Below, piece by piece: positions 1-8,327 of a stretch of DNA of 61,334 bases (within the stretch, counting starts at the first letter, position 1; each line of letters begins with the position of its first letter). The position numbers and the translations under genes are program-made. This DNA is from Blautia sp. (GTDB taxonomy: Bacteria > Bacillota > Clostridia > Lachnospirales > Lachnospiraceae), in contig JAFUCO010000065.1 of assembly GCA_017459635.1 (NCBI GenBank), forward strand, positions 1 to 61,334, in the 5' to 3' direction. The notes below the pieces were generated by a model. The model was not told the origin of the DNA. It searched no databases and was given only the letters and a program-made list of their open reading frames with translations.

Positions 1-1833
1 AATCATCTTTTCTTTATCTGCTGGGCATTTCGGTTGACGGCTGCTTTCTGACCTCGGACGATTATAGCAGTCACGCATATCTATTCCGTGCTTTGCTTTA
101 ATCTGGGCTACATACAGTGAAGAAACTTTGGTGTTATACTTCTTCATAATCCATTCCTTTATTTCTTCATATGTGGCGCTCCCGGAGATACGCTTCAAAT
201 AGTCAGCATTCTCGGGTTCATAGGGCACAGAAACAAAGTCGACCTTTTCCCGGTACAAAAGACATACAGTCTCGACATGGACGGTCTGGCAGAACTGGTC
301 TAAGCAGCAGGCTTTTTTTATCTGGTACCCTGCTTCTATGAATGCGGGGAGGTCTCTTGCGAGGCTTGTGGGTTTGCAGCTTATGTAGATTATTCTTGGG
401 ACGTTTAAATTCAGGATTTTCGGGAGTGCTTTGGGGTGTATTCCGTCTCTGGGGGGATCGAGTATTATCAGGTCAGGCTTTGTCTCGAGCTCGTCTATGG
501 TTTTCAGCACGTCGCCGCAGATGAAGCGGCAGTTTTCTATTCCGTTCAGCACTGCGTTTTCGCGGGCGCTTTTTACTGCCTCTTCGACTATCTCAACGCC
601 AATCACTTCTTTGGCTGCGGCGGCTGCCATCTGTGAGATGGTGCCGGTGCCGCAGTACAGATCGTATACTACCTGGTCCTTTACATCTCCGGTATATTCA
701 CGGACTTTTGAATACAGGAGGCCGGCAGCCCGGGTGTTGGGCTGGAAGAATGAGAAGGAGCTGATCCTGAAGCGAAGTCCCAGCAGTTCTTCGTAAAAAT
801 GATCCCGCCCATAAAGTACTATTGTACGGTCACTCTGTACTACATCTGACAATGAGTCGTTTATTACATGGAGAATTCCGACTATCTGTCCGTCTAATGG
901 AATGGACATCAGCTTATCAGCCAGTGGGCGGAGATCAAGGTGCATCTGACTGGTGGTAACTATGTGGACCAGTATTTCTCCTGTGTTCGCTCCTTCACGG
1001 AGGAGCAGGTGACGCAGGTATCCGGTGTGATTCATTTTGTGATAGTATGGAATCTCACGGTCTATAAAGTATTGATGCACGGTGTTAAGGATCCTTACGA
1101 AGTCGGGCGGCACGATTGCGCAGTTATAAGCTGTAAGCACGTCATGGCTGCTGCCTTTTTTATGCAGTCCCAGGGTGAGGGGGCCGCCTTTGTAGGCATC
1201 TCCGAAGGAAAATTCCATCTTATTGCGGTAGGCAAATTCTACAGGACTTCCTATAATGCCTTCCCATACAGGATCTGCCGTATCCGGATTCAGATCCTGT
1301 GGTGATAAGTCCTGCGAAGCACTGTATGCAGGCTTTCCGGCAACCTCACCAGCAGACTTTCCGGCAGCTTCTCCCGCAGACTTTCCAGCAGCCTCTCCCG
1401 CAGACTTTCCGGCAACCATTCCGGCAGCGGCTCCTGCAGCCGCTCCCGCAGACTTTTCAGCAGTCTCTCCCGTACATTCTGTGTATGTCCCGGAGTTTTT
1501 TTCCTGCATGGCGATAAAAGGCTGAAGGAGTCGCTTTACCTGTTCCTCCTTCAGCTTCAGCTGATTCTCATATGACATTGTCTGATATGTGCAGCCACCG
1601 CAGTCGGGAAATATGCCGCATTTTCTTTCTCTGTCCTCAAGCGGGGATCTTTCAAGTACTTCAAGGAGCCTTCCTTCGCATCTTCCGCTCCTTTTTTTGC
1701 TTATAACAAAACGTATTTTCTGGCCGGGTATCCCGTTTTTTACTATTACGGGAGTGTCTCCGACCAGCACTGTTCCACGGTTTGGATAGTCTGTTCTTTC
1801 TATCCTACCTTCATATATCTCGCCTTTTTTCAT
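1..1833 (-). CDS. rlmD: 23S rRNA (uracil-C5)-methyltransferase RlmD-like, 3' end cut by window
   Basis: SAM-dependent 5-methyluridine methyltransferase of the RumA/TrmA family acting on 23S rRNA. Read from ATG at 1833, 611 codons are visible without a stop. Order of parts: TRAM-like N-terminus (residues 4-60); iron-sulfur cysteines C72, C78 and C81 (CGIFPDCGGC) with a later Cys in AYNCAIV; an Ala/Gly/Lys-rich tandem-repeat insertion (about 127-168); central domain (EFAYRNKMEFSF); Rossmann motifs including DLYCGTGT and LILDPPRDG; and catalytic Cys486 in YISCKPTSLARDL. After the catalytic domain comes the extension often seen in Clostridia (LKRISGSATYEEIKEW ... SLYVAQIKAKHGI ... QPKCPADKEKMI), so perhaps ten codons are missing. 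The ribosome binding site is weak and the start is chosen by homology of the N-terminus. The family is firm; the exact target uridine is inferred. Confidence 0.9.
   Translation of the reverse strand, partial: MKKGEIYEGRIERTDYPNRGTVLVGDTPVIVKNGIPGQKIRFVISKKRSGRCEGRLLEVLERSPLEDRERKCGIFPDCGGCTYQTMSYENQLKLKEEQVKRLLQPFIAMQEKNSGTYTECTGETAEKSAGAAAGAAAGMVAGKSAGEAAGKSAGEAAGKSAGEVAGKPAYSASQDLSPQDLNPDTADPVWEGIIGSPVEFAYRNKMEFSFGDAYKGGPLTLGLHKKGSSHDVLTAYNCAIVPPDFVRILNTVHQYFIDREIPYYHKMNHTGYLRHLLLREGANTGEILVHIVTTSQMHLDLRPLADKLMSIPLDGQIVGILHVINDSLSDVVQSDRTIVLYGRDHFYEELLGLRFRISSFSFFQPNTRAAGLLYSKVREYTGDVKDQVVYDLYCGTGTISQMAAAAAKEVIGVEIVEEAVKSARENAVLNGIENCRFICGDVLKTIDELETKPDLIILDPPRDGIHPKALPKILNLNVPRIIYISCKPTSLARDLPAFIEAGYQIKKACCLDQFCQTVHVETVCLLYREKVDFVSVPYEPENADYLKRISGSATYEEIKEWIMKKYNTKVSSLYVAQIKAKHGIDMRDCYNRPRSESSRQPKCPADKEKMI
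1330..1455. repeat. 24-bp in-frame tandem repeat inside rlmD
   Basis: About five imperfect copies of a 24-bp unit encode the eight-residue unit GKSAGEAA (with AAGAAAGM and GEVAGKPA variants) between the iron-sulfur region and the central domain of the methyltransferase. The period is a multiple of three, so copy-number changes keep the frame. Confidence 0.85.
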
Positions 1834-1929
1834 GATTCACATATCTCGTTTATTTGCTTGCTCCACATATCCTGCTGTTTTCTTAATTGTACAGCCTGCT
1901 TTATGTCAGATTCATAATTGCGCATCTTT

Positions 1930-2667
1930 TTATGATCTGTCTGATGCTTTGTTTGAAGCTTCGTCTGATGCTTTGTTTGATGCTTCGTCTGATACTTCGT
2001 TTGAAGATTTATCTGATGCTTCGTTTGAATCTTTGTCTGATGCTTCGTTTGAAGATTCATCTGATGCTTCATCTGAGGCTTCGTTTGAAGATTCGTCTGA
2101 AGTTTCGTTTGAAACTTCGTTTGAAGCTTCGTCTGATGCTTCGTCTGATGCTTTGTCTGATGCTTTCTTTGATGCCTTTCTGATCGCCTGCCACAGGTTT
2201 CCGTCTGACTCGATGACGTAATTCTGCTCGCTGAGCCGGATGGTGTTTAATGAGACAAAATCGTAACGGCAGATGTCCCCGGATTGAAGTTCCAGTTCAA
2301 TGTAGAAAGGTGTTTCCTCAGAATGGTCATAGGCGTTTCCCATGATGATGGTATTGCTTAGCGCATAGTATACATCGTGGATAAACTCTTCTTCTGTCGA
2401 GGTGTATTCAGGAGCTTTTTCGTCAACCTTCAGGTTTTCTCCGAATGCCCAGCTCACCCTTACAGGATATTGTCCCCTGTTCCTCTGCTTTACGAGAAGA
2501 GCTGTCTCGTCTCTCTGGTCAAAGTTGAAAAGAAAACCTGCTATCTCATTGTCTACTCCCAGGCTTGAGCGGTTTTCTTCGTGGGGAGCCCGTCCGCACC
2601 CGGGCAGTGCAAGGGACAGGACTATTGCGAGAACTGCTGAGATCATCCGGCAGAATCCTTTTTTCAT
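1930..2667 (-). CDS. lipoprotein with Ser/Asp/Glu/Ala repeat tail
   Basis: I do not recognise a family. The 245-residue product begins with a lipoprotein signal (MKKGFCR, hydrophobic stretch, lipobox LPGC at about residues 21-24), so it should be anchored to the outer face of the membrane. A folded part of about 140 residues follows (VRVSWAFGENLKV, EEFIHDVYYALSNT, ELQSGDICRYDF). The last 82 residues are a repeat of KASDEASN/EASDESSN-type four-residue units, strongly acidic and hydrophilic. It lies just upstream of rlmD on the same strand, with a 96-bp gap. The tail could be a spacer or a surface-exposed brush; no function is claimed. Confidence 0.75.
   Translation of the reverse strand: MKKGFCRMISAVLAIVLSLALPGCGRAPHEENRSSLGVDNEIAGFLFNFDQRDETALLVKQRNRGQYPVRVSWAFGENLKVDEKAPEYTSTEEEFIHDVYYALSNTIIMGNAYDHSEETPFYIELELQSGDICRYDFVSLNTIRLSEQNYVIESDGNLWQAIRKASKKASDKASDEASDEASNEVSNETSDESSNEASDEASDESSNEASDKDSNEASDKSSNEVSDEASNKASDEASNKASDRS
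1933..2178. repeat. degenerate 12-bp repeat tract coding the lipoprotein tail
   Basis: Roughly 20 imperfect copies of a 12-bp unit (GATGCTTCGTCT and variants such as GAAGATTCATCT on the plus strand). The tract is open in several frames on both strands, which explains several spurious overlapping ORFs here. Confidence 0.85.
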
Positions 2668-2693
2668 TTGCTTTGTCTCCTTCCGAAAAAACA

Positions 2694-2714
2694 GCTCCGG
2701 TGCTTGTCCGGAGC
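2694..2714 (-). terminator. Rho-independent terminator candidate
   Basis: On the minus strand the arms GCTCCGG and CCGGAGC enclose a seven-base loop and are followed by TGTTTTTT. It sits after the small membrane protein gene at 2828-3067 and before the lipoprotein gene. Confidence 0.7.
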
Positions 2715-2827
2715 CAGGCCTTTTTAAGAAGTATAGTGCAGCCGGGTCTGCTTTCTTTGACCGGAATCCGTACTTGCAGAACTCACCGGTGTTTTGAAAC
2801 CAGACTCATGGAGAAAAGCCCAAAGAC

Positions 2828-3067
2828 TTACTCCTTTGTTTCATCCTCGAAGAAGTCATCGAATTCGTCGTCTATATCGTCTTCAAAATCCTCCAGATAA
2901 TCCGGGGTAAAGAAGCGGTAGACTGCAAATGCGATTGCCACTACGGCGGCAACTGCTGCAACAATGCCGAGTATTATGAGGATCGTTTTTCTCTTTTCCC
3001 TGCGCATTTTCTCTCTTAGATCGATGGCGGTGAGAATGCTGAGAAGCCTGTCCCTGAATAATTTCAT
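2828..3067 (-). CDS. small single-span membrane protein, acidic C-terminus
   Basis: 79 residues starting MKLFRDRLLSI. The start at 3067 is preferred over an upstream ATG at 3124 because AAGGAAGG lies just before it. A basic stretch (REKMRREKRK) is followed by one transmembrane helix (TILIILGIVAAVAAVVAIAF) and a tail made almost only of Asp, Glu and Phe (DFEDDIDDEFDDFFEDE). The family is not recognised. The gene is downstream of pcrA on the same strand with a 100-bp gap and is followed by a terminator. Confidence 0.7.
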   Translation of the reverse strand: MKLFRDRLLSILTAIDLREKMRREKRKTILIILGIVAAVAAVVAIAFAVYRFFTPDYLEDFEDDIDDEFDDFFEDETKE

Positions 3068-3167
3068 TAATTTGCACCTTCCTTTCATGATCGGATTTTC
3101 ATTAGTATAACATGTTATGTTCATTTATGCCACAAAAATATTATATCGTACGTTTATTGCAAAGAGG

Positions 3168-5411
3168 TCAGATCTTTTTAAGCTTTGCGAAACCTGCGAA
3201 CATCTTTTTGACGCCGAAGCGGTCAAAGTTTACGGTGACTTCGTAGTCCCTGCCGCCTTCACGTATTTCTGTCACTATGCCTACACCGAATTTCACATGG
3301 CGCACCGTGTCACCTACGCTGTATTCCAGTGCGGATGCATTTTTGACCGGGACTGCGGGGCGGGGCTGCTCCTGCTGCATGAAGGGCTTTGAAAGGAATG
3401 CCGCCTTCATCTTCGAGTATGTGTTGTCACCCTGCAGCAGTTTGTCCCTGTCGGGCTTTTTCTCCTGAACCGTGTAGCCAAGGTCAACCAGCTCTCTCGG
3501 GATCTCGCGCACGAACATGGATACATTATGGAATTTTACTTCGCCCCTTAGCATCCTCTGCCTTGCGCATGTGAGAGTCACGTTTTTCATTCCTCTTGTG
3601 AGACCGACGTACATGAGCCGCCGCTCCTCCTGGAGCGAATTGTCTTCATCGCTCCTGAATAAAGGATTTCCTCCCGGGAAGATCCCGTCCTCCATGCCGG
3701 TGATGAACACATGCGGGAACTCCAGGCCTTTGGCGCTGTGGAGGGTCATGAGAAGAATGTAATCCGACTCGGCATCCACAGTGTCAATGTCCGCCACAAG
3801 GGCAACCTCTTCAAGGAAGCCGGAAAGTGTAGCTTTTTGACCCTGTTCCTTCATCTGATCCTGGTAAACCTGGACTTTTGTTATGAGCTCGTCGATGTTT
3901 TCAAGCCTGGCTTTGGATTCCTCGGTGTTCTCTTTTTCAAGCTCGAGCGCGTAGCCGGTGGAATCGATGACATCCTGAAGCAGCTCTCTTACTGTAAGTA
4001 TCTCAGCCTTTGTGCGGAGTGCCATTATAAATGTCACAAATGAATCAATCTTTGACAGGCTTCGTTTTACTGCGGGGATCTCCTCTGCGACCCTTAAGGC
4101 ATCGAAGAAGCTCATATCCATTTCACCCGCATATTCCTGGATCCTGGCCTGAGTGGTGTCTCCTATGCCCCGCCTCGGTACGTTGAGTATCCTTCGCACC
4201 GATACGTCATCTCTTGCATTGTCTATTGTCCGGAGATATGCCAGAAGATCCTTGATCTCCTTGCGTGAATAGAAGTTTATCCCCCCGACAAGCTTGTAGG
4301 GTATGCCTGCCATCAGGAGTTTTTCTTCAAAAATACGCGACTGGGCATTTGTACGGTAGAGTATCGCGAAATCACGGTAGTCTCTTCCGGCAGCCCGGTG
4401 AAGGTGATCTATCTCTCCCACCACATACTCGGCCTCTTCAAAGCCTGTTGCGAACTGGCGGAAGTGGATCTTCTCGCCTTCCTCATTTTCTGTCCAGAGG
4501 CGTTTTTCCTTGCGCTCGGTGTTGTTTGCTATTACATTGTTGGCGGCTTCAAGGATGTTCTTTGTTGAGCGGTAGTTCTGCTCAAGCCTTATCACTCTTG
4601 CGTCCGGAAAGACGTTTTCAAATTCAAGAATGTTGCGCACGTCCGCGCCGCGGAAGGAGTATATGGACTGGTCGTCATCACCCACCACGCACAGGTTCCG
4701 GTACTTGCCGGAAAGCAGGCTGACCAGCCGGAACTGGGCAAAATTGGTATCCTGGTATTCGTCGACCATTATATATCTGAAGCGTTCCTGATAGTAATCC
4801 AGCACCTGGGGATGCTTCTCGAACAGCTCAACAGTTTTCATGATCAGGTCGTCAAAATCAAGCGCATTGTTCTTCCGCAGCTGTGACTGGTATTCACGGT
4901 ATACCGCGGCGATCTTGCGTTCATTATGGTCAAATGCAGATGTTTCAACATCGTCGGGTGTCAGCAGCTGATCCTTGAAATGGGAGATATCCGACATCAG
5001 CGCTTTTTCTTTAAAAAGCTTTGTGTCTATATACAGCCTGCGGCAGACTTCCTTGATTACCGTCTTCTGGTCATCAGTGTCATAGATGGCAAAGTGATTG
5101 TCATACCCAATGTAGTCAATATGCCTGCGAAGTATCCTTACACATGCGGAGTGGAATGTTGAGACCCACACCGCTTCACTGCCCATGCCCACTATCCTGT
5201 CGACCCTCTGGCGCATCTCGTCGGCGGCTTTGTTGGTGAATGTGATTGCCAGGATGTTGTACGGATTGATGCCCGATTCGATCATCCAGGCGATGCGGTG
5301 TGTGAGCACCCTGGTCTTTCCTGACCCTGCGCCTGCAAGGATCAGAAGCGGCCCTTCTGTATGTAAAACTGCCTCCTGCTGGGGCGTGTTAAGTGTTTCG
5401 TATGAACTCAT
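3168..5411 (-). CDS. pcrA: ATP-dependent DNA helicase PcrA (UvrD family)
   Basis: Superfamily 1A 3'-5' helicase for DNA repair, rolling-circle replication and removal of proteins from DNA. At 747 residues it has the normal PcrA length. Visible motifs: Q-motif region LNTPQQEAV, Walker A AGAGSGKT (residues 27-34), Walker B VDEYQDT, motif III GDDDQSIYSFRGA, motif IV YRSTKNIL, motif V TLHSAKGLEF and motif VI YVGLTRG. The last 50 residues form the Tudor-like domain (VGDTVRHVKFGVGIV) that contacts RNA polymerase in PcrA. It is transcribed away from the DUF1836 gene, with a 100-bp divergent promoter region between them. Confidence 0.97.
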   Translation of the reverse strand: MSSYETLNTPQQEAVLHTEGPLLILAGAGSGKTRVLTHRIAWMIESGINPYNILAITFTNKAADEMRQRVDRIVGMGSEAVWVSTFHSACVRILRRHIDYIGYDNHFAIYDTDDQKTVIKEVCRRLYIDTKLFKEKALMSDISHFKDQLLTPDDVETSAFDHNERKIAAVYREYQSQLRKNNALDFDDLIMKTVELFEKHPQVLDYYQERFRYIMVDEYQDTNFAQFRLVSLLSGKYRNLCVVGDDDQSIYSFRGADVRNILEFENVFPDARVIRLEQNYRSTKNILEAANNVIANNTERKEKRLWTENEEGEKIHFRQFATGFEEAEYVVGEIDHLHRAAGRDYRDFAILYRTNAQSRIFEEKLLMAGIPYKLVGGINFYSRKEIKDLLAYLRTIDNARDDVSVRRILNVPRRGIGDTTQARIQEYAGEMDMSFFDALRVAEEIPAVKRSLSKIDSFVTFIMALRTKAEILTVRELLQDVIDSTGYALELEKENTEESKARLENIDELITKVQVYQDQMKEQGQKATLSGFLEEVALVADIDTVDAESDYILLMTLHSAKGLEFPHVFITGMEDGIFPGGNPLFRSDEDNSLQEERRLMYVGLTRGMKNVTLTCARQRMLRGEVKFHNVSMFVREIPRELVDLGYTVQEKKPDRDKLLQGDNTYSKMKAAFLSKPFMQQEQPRPAVPVKNASALEYSVGDTVRHVKFGVGIVTEIREGGRDYEVTVNFDRFGVKKMFAGFAKLKKI

Positions 5412-5440
5412 GCGTTATGCGGCTCCTCCTGAAAAAAACA

Positions 5441-5469
5441 TTTACAAGTATTGTAACACACTTTATAAT
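5441..5469 (+). promoter_or_regulatory. sigma-A promoter for the DUF1836 gene
   Basis: TTTACA at 5441-5446, a 17-bp spacer, and TATAAT at 5464-5469, 43 bp before the ATG at 5512. Confidence 0.75.
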
Positions 5470-5511
5470 ATATTGGAATGATAATACTCATAATGAAAGA
5501 AAGGTAGTTTC

Positions 5512-6111
5512 ATGACAAAGGAAAAAAAAGAGATGTTCCGGCAGATCATGAATGTCCTTAAAGGCATCGAATATATCGAACCCTCAGACCTGCCGAACAT
5601 CAATTTGTATATGGATCAGGTCACAACATTTATGGAAGACCAGCTGTCTGCGACCAGACGCCATGAGGATGACAAGATTCTTACAAAGACCATGATAAAC
5701 AATTATGCCAAGAATAAGCTTCTGCCTCCTCCTGACAAAAAGCGGTACTCCAAAGAGCACCTGCTTATGCTGATCTTTATCTATTATTTTAAAAATTTTC
5801 TGTCAATGAGTGATATTCAGACACTCACAGAGCCTATAACCGAAAAATACTTTCAGTCCGGCAGCGGGCACGACATGACCTACATCTATGAGGAAGTGTT
5901 CAGGACTATCAAGAGCCAGTCCTCCTTCCTGATGAAGGATCTGCTTAAAAGGTACAATATGGCTGATGAGACCTTTAAGGATGCGCCGGAGGAGGACCAG
6001 ACTTTTCTGCGTGCTTTTTCGTTTATCTGCCTGCTTAGCTTTGACATATACATGAAAAAGATCATGGTTGAAAGGCTTATAGATGCTATTGACGAATCCA
6101 AAGACAAGTGA
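5512..6111 (+). CDS. DUF1836 domain protein, probable HTH regulator
   Basis: 199 residues. The segment from about residue 20 to 125 (DLPNINLYMDQVTTFME, TKTMINNYAKNKLLPPP, RYSKEHLLMLIFIYYFKN) matches the DUF1836 family, whose members have a MerR-like helix-turn-helix arrangement and are found mostly in Clostridia. DNA binding is therefore likely but inferred; no target can be seen. AAAGG lies before the ATG. The gene has its own promoter (5441-5469) and ends opposite yerC, with two hairpins between. Confidence 0.85.
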   Translation: MTKEKKEMFRQIMNVLKGIEYIEPSDLPNINLYMDQVTTFMEDQLSATRRHEDDKILTKTMINNYAKNKLLPPPDKKRYSKEHLLMLIFIYYFKNFLSMSDIQTLTEPITEKYFQSGSGHDMTYIYEEVFRTIKSQSSFLMKDLLKRYNMADETFKDAPEEDQTFLRAFSFICLLSFDIYMKKIMVERLIDAIDESKDK

Positions 6112-6158
6112 CATTCTGTACAGCCCGGGCATCCTGCTTCAGCCGGTGTACAAAAACA

Positions 6159-6227
6159 GGCATCAGGCGATTCCGGATGTGAAACGCCGCCTGATGCCCG
6201 ATTGTTCAGAATGAAATTCCGAACAAT
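6159..6227. terminator. two stem-loops between convergent genes
   Basis: First hairpin: GGCATCAGGCG at 6159-6169 pairs with CGCCTGATGCC at 6188-6198. Second hairpin: ATTGTTCAGAAT pairs with ATTCCGAACAAT, 6201-6227, with one mismatch; its right edge overlaps the yerC stop codon. No long U-run follows in either direction, so these are probable rather than certain terminators. Confidence 0.6.
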
Positions 6228-6523
6228 TACTCCTGTTTTTTGTTCATGCGGGCAAATACCATCTCGTATCCATCGTTCCCATAGTTGAGTGAACGATTGA
6301 CACGGCTTATGGTTGCGGTGGAAGCTCCGGTCTTCTCGGATATATCAAGGTAGGTTCGTTTCTCAGTCAGCATCCTTGCCACTTCAAACCTCTGGGACAG
6401 GGACAGCAGTTCATTGATGGTGCAAACATCCTCAAAAAAAGTATAGCACTCTTCTTTATTCTCCAGGCAGAGAATAGCTTCGAAGAGATGGTCCACTGCT
6501 TCTGTTCTAATTGTTTTGCTCAT
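6227..6523 (-). CDS. yerC: YerC/YecD family TrpR-like DNA-binding protein
   Basis: 98 residues from ATG at 6523, preceded by AAAGGAGAG at good spacing; an upstream ATG at 6559 has no such site. The TrpR-superfamily helix-turn-helix is clear: INELLSLSQRFEVARML followed by YLDISEKTGASTATISRV. YerC proteins are commonly found beside pcrA in Firmicutes and are thought to be transcriptional regulators; the ligand and targets are not known from sequence. Confidence 0.88.
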   Translation of the reverse strand: MSKTIRTEAVDHLFEAILCLENKEECYTFFEDVCTINELLSLSQRFEVARMLTEKRTYLDISEKTGASTATISRVNRSLNYGNDGYEMVFARMNKKQE

Positions 6524-6818
6524 CGCATGCTCTCCTTTGGGTTTTTCATTAGGATTCATTTTATCTGCAGATGAATCCTTCGTATATTAACATTTTAACA
6601 CGCTAAATCGTGAAAAGCAAGAGTCTTTACTTTTTTCGGGTTTTTCGTTATACTTTATATTACTCTATCCACGGCAGTATGCAAATAAACCTGTTATTCA
6701 ATGCCTTCATAAGCAGCGTTAGTTTTTAGCTGCATAGTTTTTTGGAGAGAACTTATTTGCTTATAGTGTCTGTTTGCTAACATTGCCTGCTTCTATAAAT
6801 CAGAAATGAGGAAATATC

Positions 6819-7670
6819 ATGAGTGGTTTTTTTAATATGGACAATCCTTTCTTCAGGGCGATGAGCCGTGTAGCTGATCTTATGATCCTGAATGTGATCT
6901 TTGTGATCTGCTGCATACCGATAGTCACTATCGGGCCTGCCCTGACGGGGCTTTTTTATACAACTCTTAAAATGGTCAGGAATGAGGAATCCTACATTGT
7001 CAGGGGATTCTTCCACTCCTTTAAGCAGAATCTTCGCCAGGGAATTATCATAAACCTTATCATGCTGGTGAGCGGGGTTCTTCTGTGGCTTGATCTGCAG
7101 ATCGTCCAGACGCGTATCGGAGGTACGATGGGCAGTGTTATGGTAGTGGTGTTTGCGGTACTGGCTATCATCTACCTGATGACCTTCATCTATGTTTACC
7201 CGGTGCTTTCGCGCTTCTACAATACCATCAAGAATACGTTCATCAACGCTTTGCTGATGTCGATCCGGCATCTTCCCTATACTGTGCTGATGATAGCGAT
7301 AACTATAATGCCGGTTGGCATCCTTTTCCTGCCTGCGGGCATGACGGCGGCGCAGTCGGTGCTTCTGCTGCTGCTTATCCTGATGGGGTTTGCTACTATT
7401 GCATACTGCAATTCCTTCTTTCTGGTGAAGATCCTTGATAATTATATGCCGAAGGAAGAGGAGGAAAATAAAGGCGCTGCGGATGAGGACAGCGCTGCAG
7501 ATCTGTCTGTTGAAGGCTCAGCAGGTAATCTGACTTTTGCTGACGGGAAACTGATATCCACTGAAGAAAGTGAACTCTTTACAGATGCAGTGGATGTCAG
7601 TGCTGCATCTGATACCGCAGAAAATAATGCCGGTACGTCAATTAATGAGGAAGAAACCAGTGACAGATAA
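6819..7670 (+). CDS. YesL-like DUF624 membrane protein with acidic tail
   Basis: 283 residues. The first 210 contain the DUF624/YesL signature (MDNPFFRAMSRVADLMILN, CCIPIVTIGPALTGLFYT) and about five transmembrane helices. The last 70 residues are a hydrophilic acidic tail rich in Ala, Glu, Asp and Ser that is longer than usual for the family. YesL-type genes often sit near sugar transporters, but here the neighbour is the DUF4364 gene, 12 bp downstream, so the two are probably co-transcribed. ATGAGGAAAT precedes the start. The function is unknown. Confidence 0.85.
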   Translation: MSGFFNMDNPFFRAMSRVADLMILNVIFVICCIPIVTIGPALTGLFYTTLKMVRNEESYIVRGFFHSFKQNLRQGIIINLIMLVSGVLLWLDLQIVQTRIGGTMGSVMVVVFAVLAIIYLMTFIYVYPVLSRFYNTIKNTFINALLMSIRHLPYTVLMIAITIMPVGILFLPAGMTAAQSVLLLLLILMGFATIAYCNSFFLVKILDNYMPKEEEENKGAADEDSAADLSVEGSAGNLTFADGKLISTEESELFTDAVDVSAASDTAENNAGTSINEEETSDR

Positions 7671-7682
7671 CGGGGTGATTTA

Positions 7683-8195
7683 TTGGACAGCAAGCTTGAA
7701 AGGGACAAAGTGCTTATACTCTATATTCTTCAACACACTGGGAAGGAGCTCAGCAATTCGGAGCTTTCGGAGCTGATGCTGGAGATGGATGACATGGATT
7801 ATTTCCGGCTTCAGGAAGCGTTAAGTGACCTGGTGGCCGGCGGGCTTATCAGCACACGAAGCATGCCGGGGACAACTTTTTACCGTATTGAGCCCGAGGG
7901 CGCATCGACCCTTCTTGAGCTGAAGGATGAGCTGCACAGGGAAAGGCTCAAAAAACTTAAGCTCCTGCTTGGCGAAATGCCGGATGCAGAAGAAGACAGC
8001 CTGAGACCGCTTGCAGAATATTATAAGACTAAAAGCGGGGGATTTGCGGTAAGATGCCGAATAGTGAAGAGCGGTATTTCACAGATGGAGTTTACAATAC
8101 CTGCACCTTCGGAGGAAGCCGCAAAAACAATATGTCTGAACTGGCCGCAGAAATGCGATGCTTTATATCAGAAAATCATGGAGGAGCTCATGTGA
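7683..8195 (+). CDS. DUF4364 family protein
   Basis: 170 residues starting at TTG (7683), with GGGGTGA five bases upstream. The N-terminal 70 residues look like a winged helix (LILYILQHTGKELSNSELSE, FRLQEALSDLVAGGLI, TFYRIEPEGASTL), as in the DUF4364 family of Clostridia, so a regulatory DNA-binding role is plausible but inferred. The stop codon lies inside the terminator stem. Confidence 0.85.
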   Translation: MDSKLERDKVLILYILQHTGKELSNSELSELMLEMDDMDYFRLQEALSDLVAGGLISTRSMPGTTFYRIEPEGASTLLELKDELHRERLKKLKLLLGEMPDAEEDSLRPLAEYYKTKSGGFAVRCRIVKSGISQMEFTIPAPSEEAAKTICLNWPQKCDALYQKIMEELM

Positions 8196-8209
8196 GCTCC
8201 TCCGTTTTT
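8180..8209 (+). terminator. Rho-independent terminator overlapping the DUF4364 stop
   Basis: Perfect 11-bp stem GGAGGAGCTCA / TGAGCTCCTCC with a two-base centre, followed by GTTTTTT. The TGA stop is part of the right arm. Confidence 0.92.
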
Positions 8210-8228
8210 TCTTATGTCTGAACAAAGA

Positions 8229-8275
8229 ATTCCCCGCAGCAAGCTGCGGGGGAATGAACTCTGAGAGGTTCAAAA
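8229..8275. repeat. dispersed GCAGC-hairpin repeat, copy 1
   Basis: ATTCCCCGCAGC AA GCTGCGGGGGAAT hairpin followed by GAACTCTGAGAGGTTCAA. A related sequence occurs at 44226-44273. It directly abuts the left edge of the first GGGGACGGTTC palindrome. Confidence 0.6.
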
Positions 8276-8327
8276 TAAGACGGGGGACGGTTCTCTGTCT
8301 TAAGACAGAGAACCGTCCCCTGTCTTA
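8276..8327. repeat. dispersed palindromic element (REP-like), copy 1
   Basis: Near-perfect palindrome with arms TAAGACgGGGGACGGTTC.. and ..GAACCGTCCCCTGTCTTA, joined at TCTTAAGA. It overlaps the 3' end of rarA and provides its last eight codons and its TAA. Sister copies are at 19307, 26419 and 28936. Confidence 0.92.

Noticed and set aside
1832-2221. Plus-strand ORFs in the repeat tract (129 and 98 codons)
   Set aside because: Simple-sequence translation of the lipoprotein repeat in other frames.
6777-7271. 164-codon minus-strand ORF opposite the DUF624 gene
   Set aside because: His/Asp/Lys-rich antisense translation of a membrane protein gene; typical shadow.
8276-8327. CRISPR repeat
   Set aside because: The palindromic units are many kilobases apart with no spacers or cas genes.
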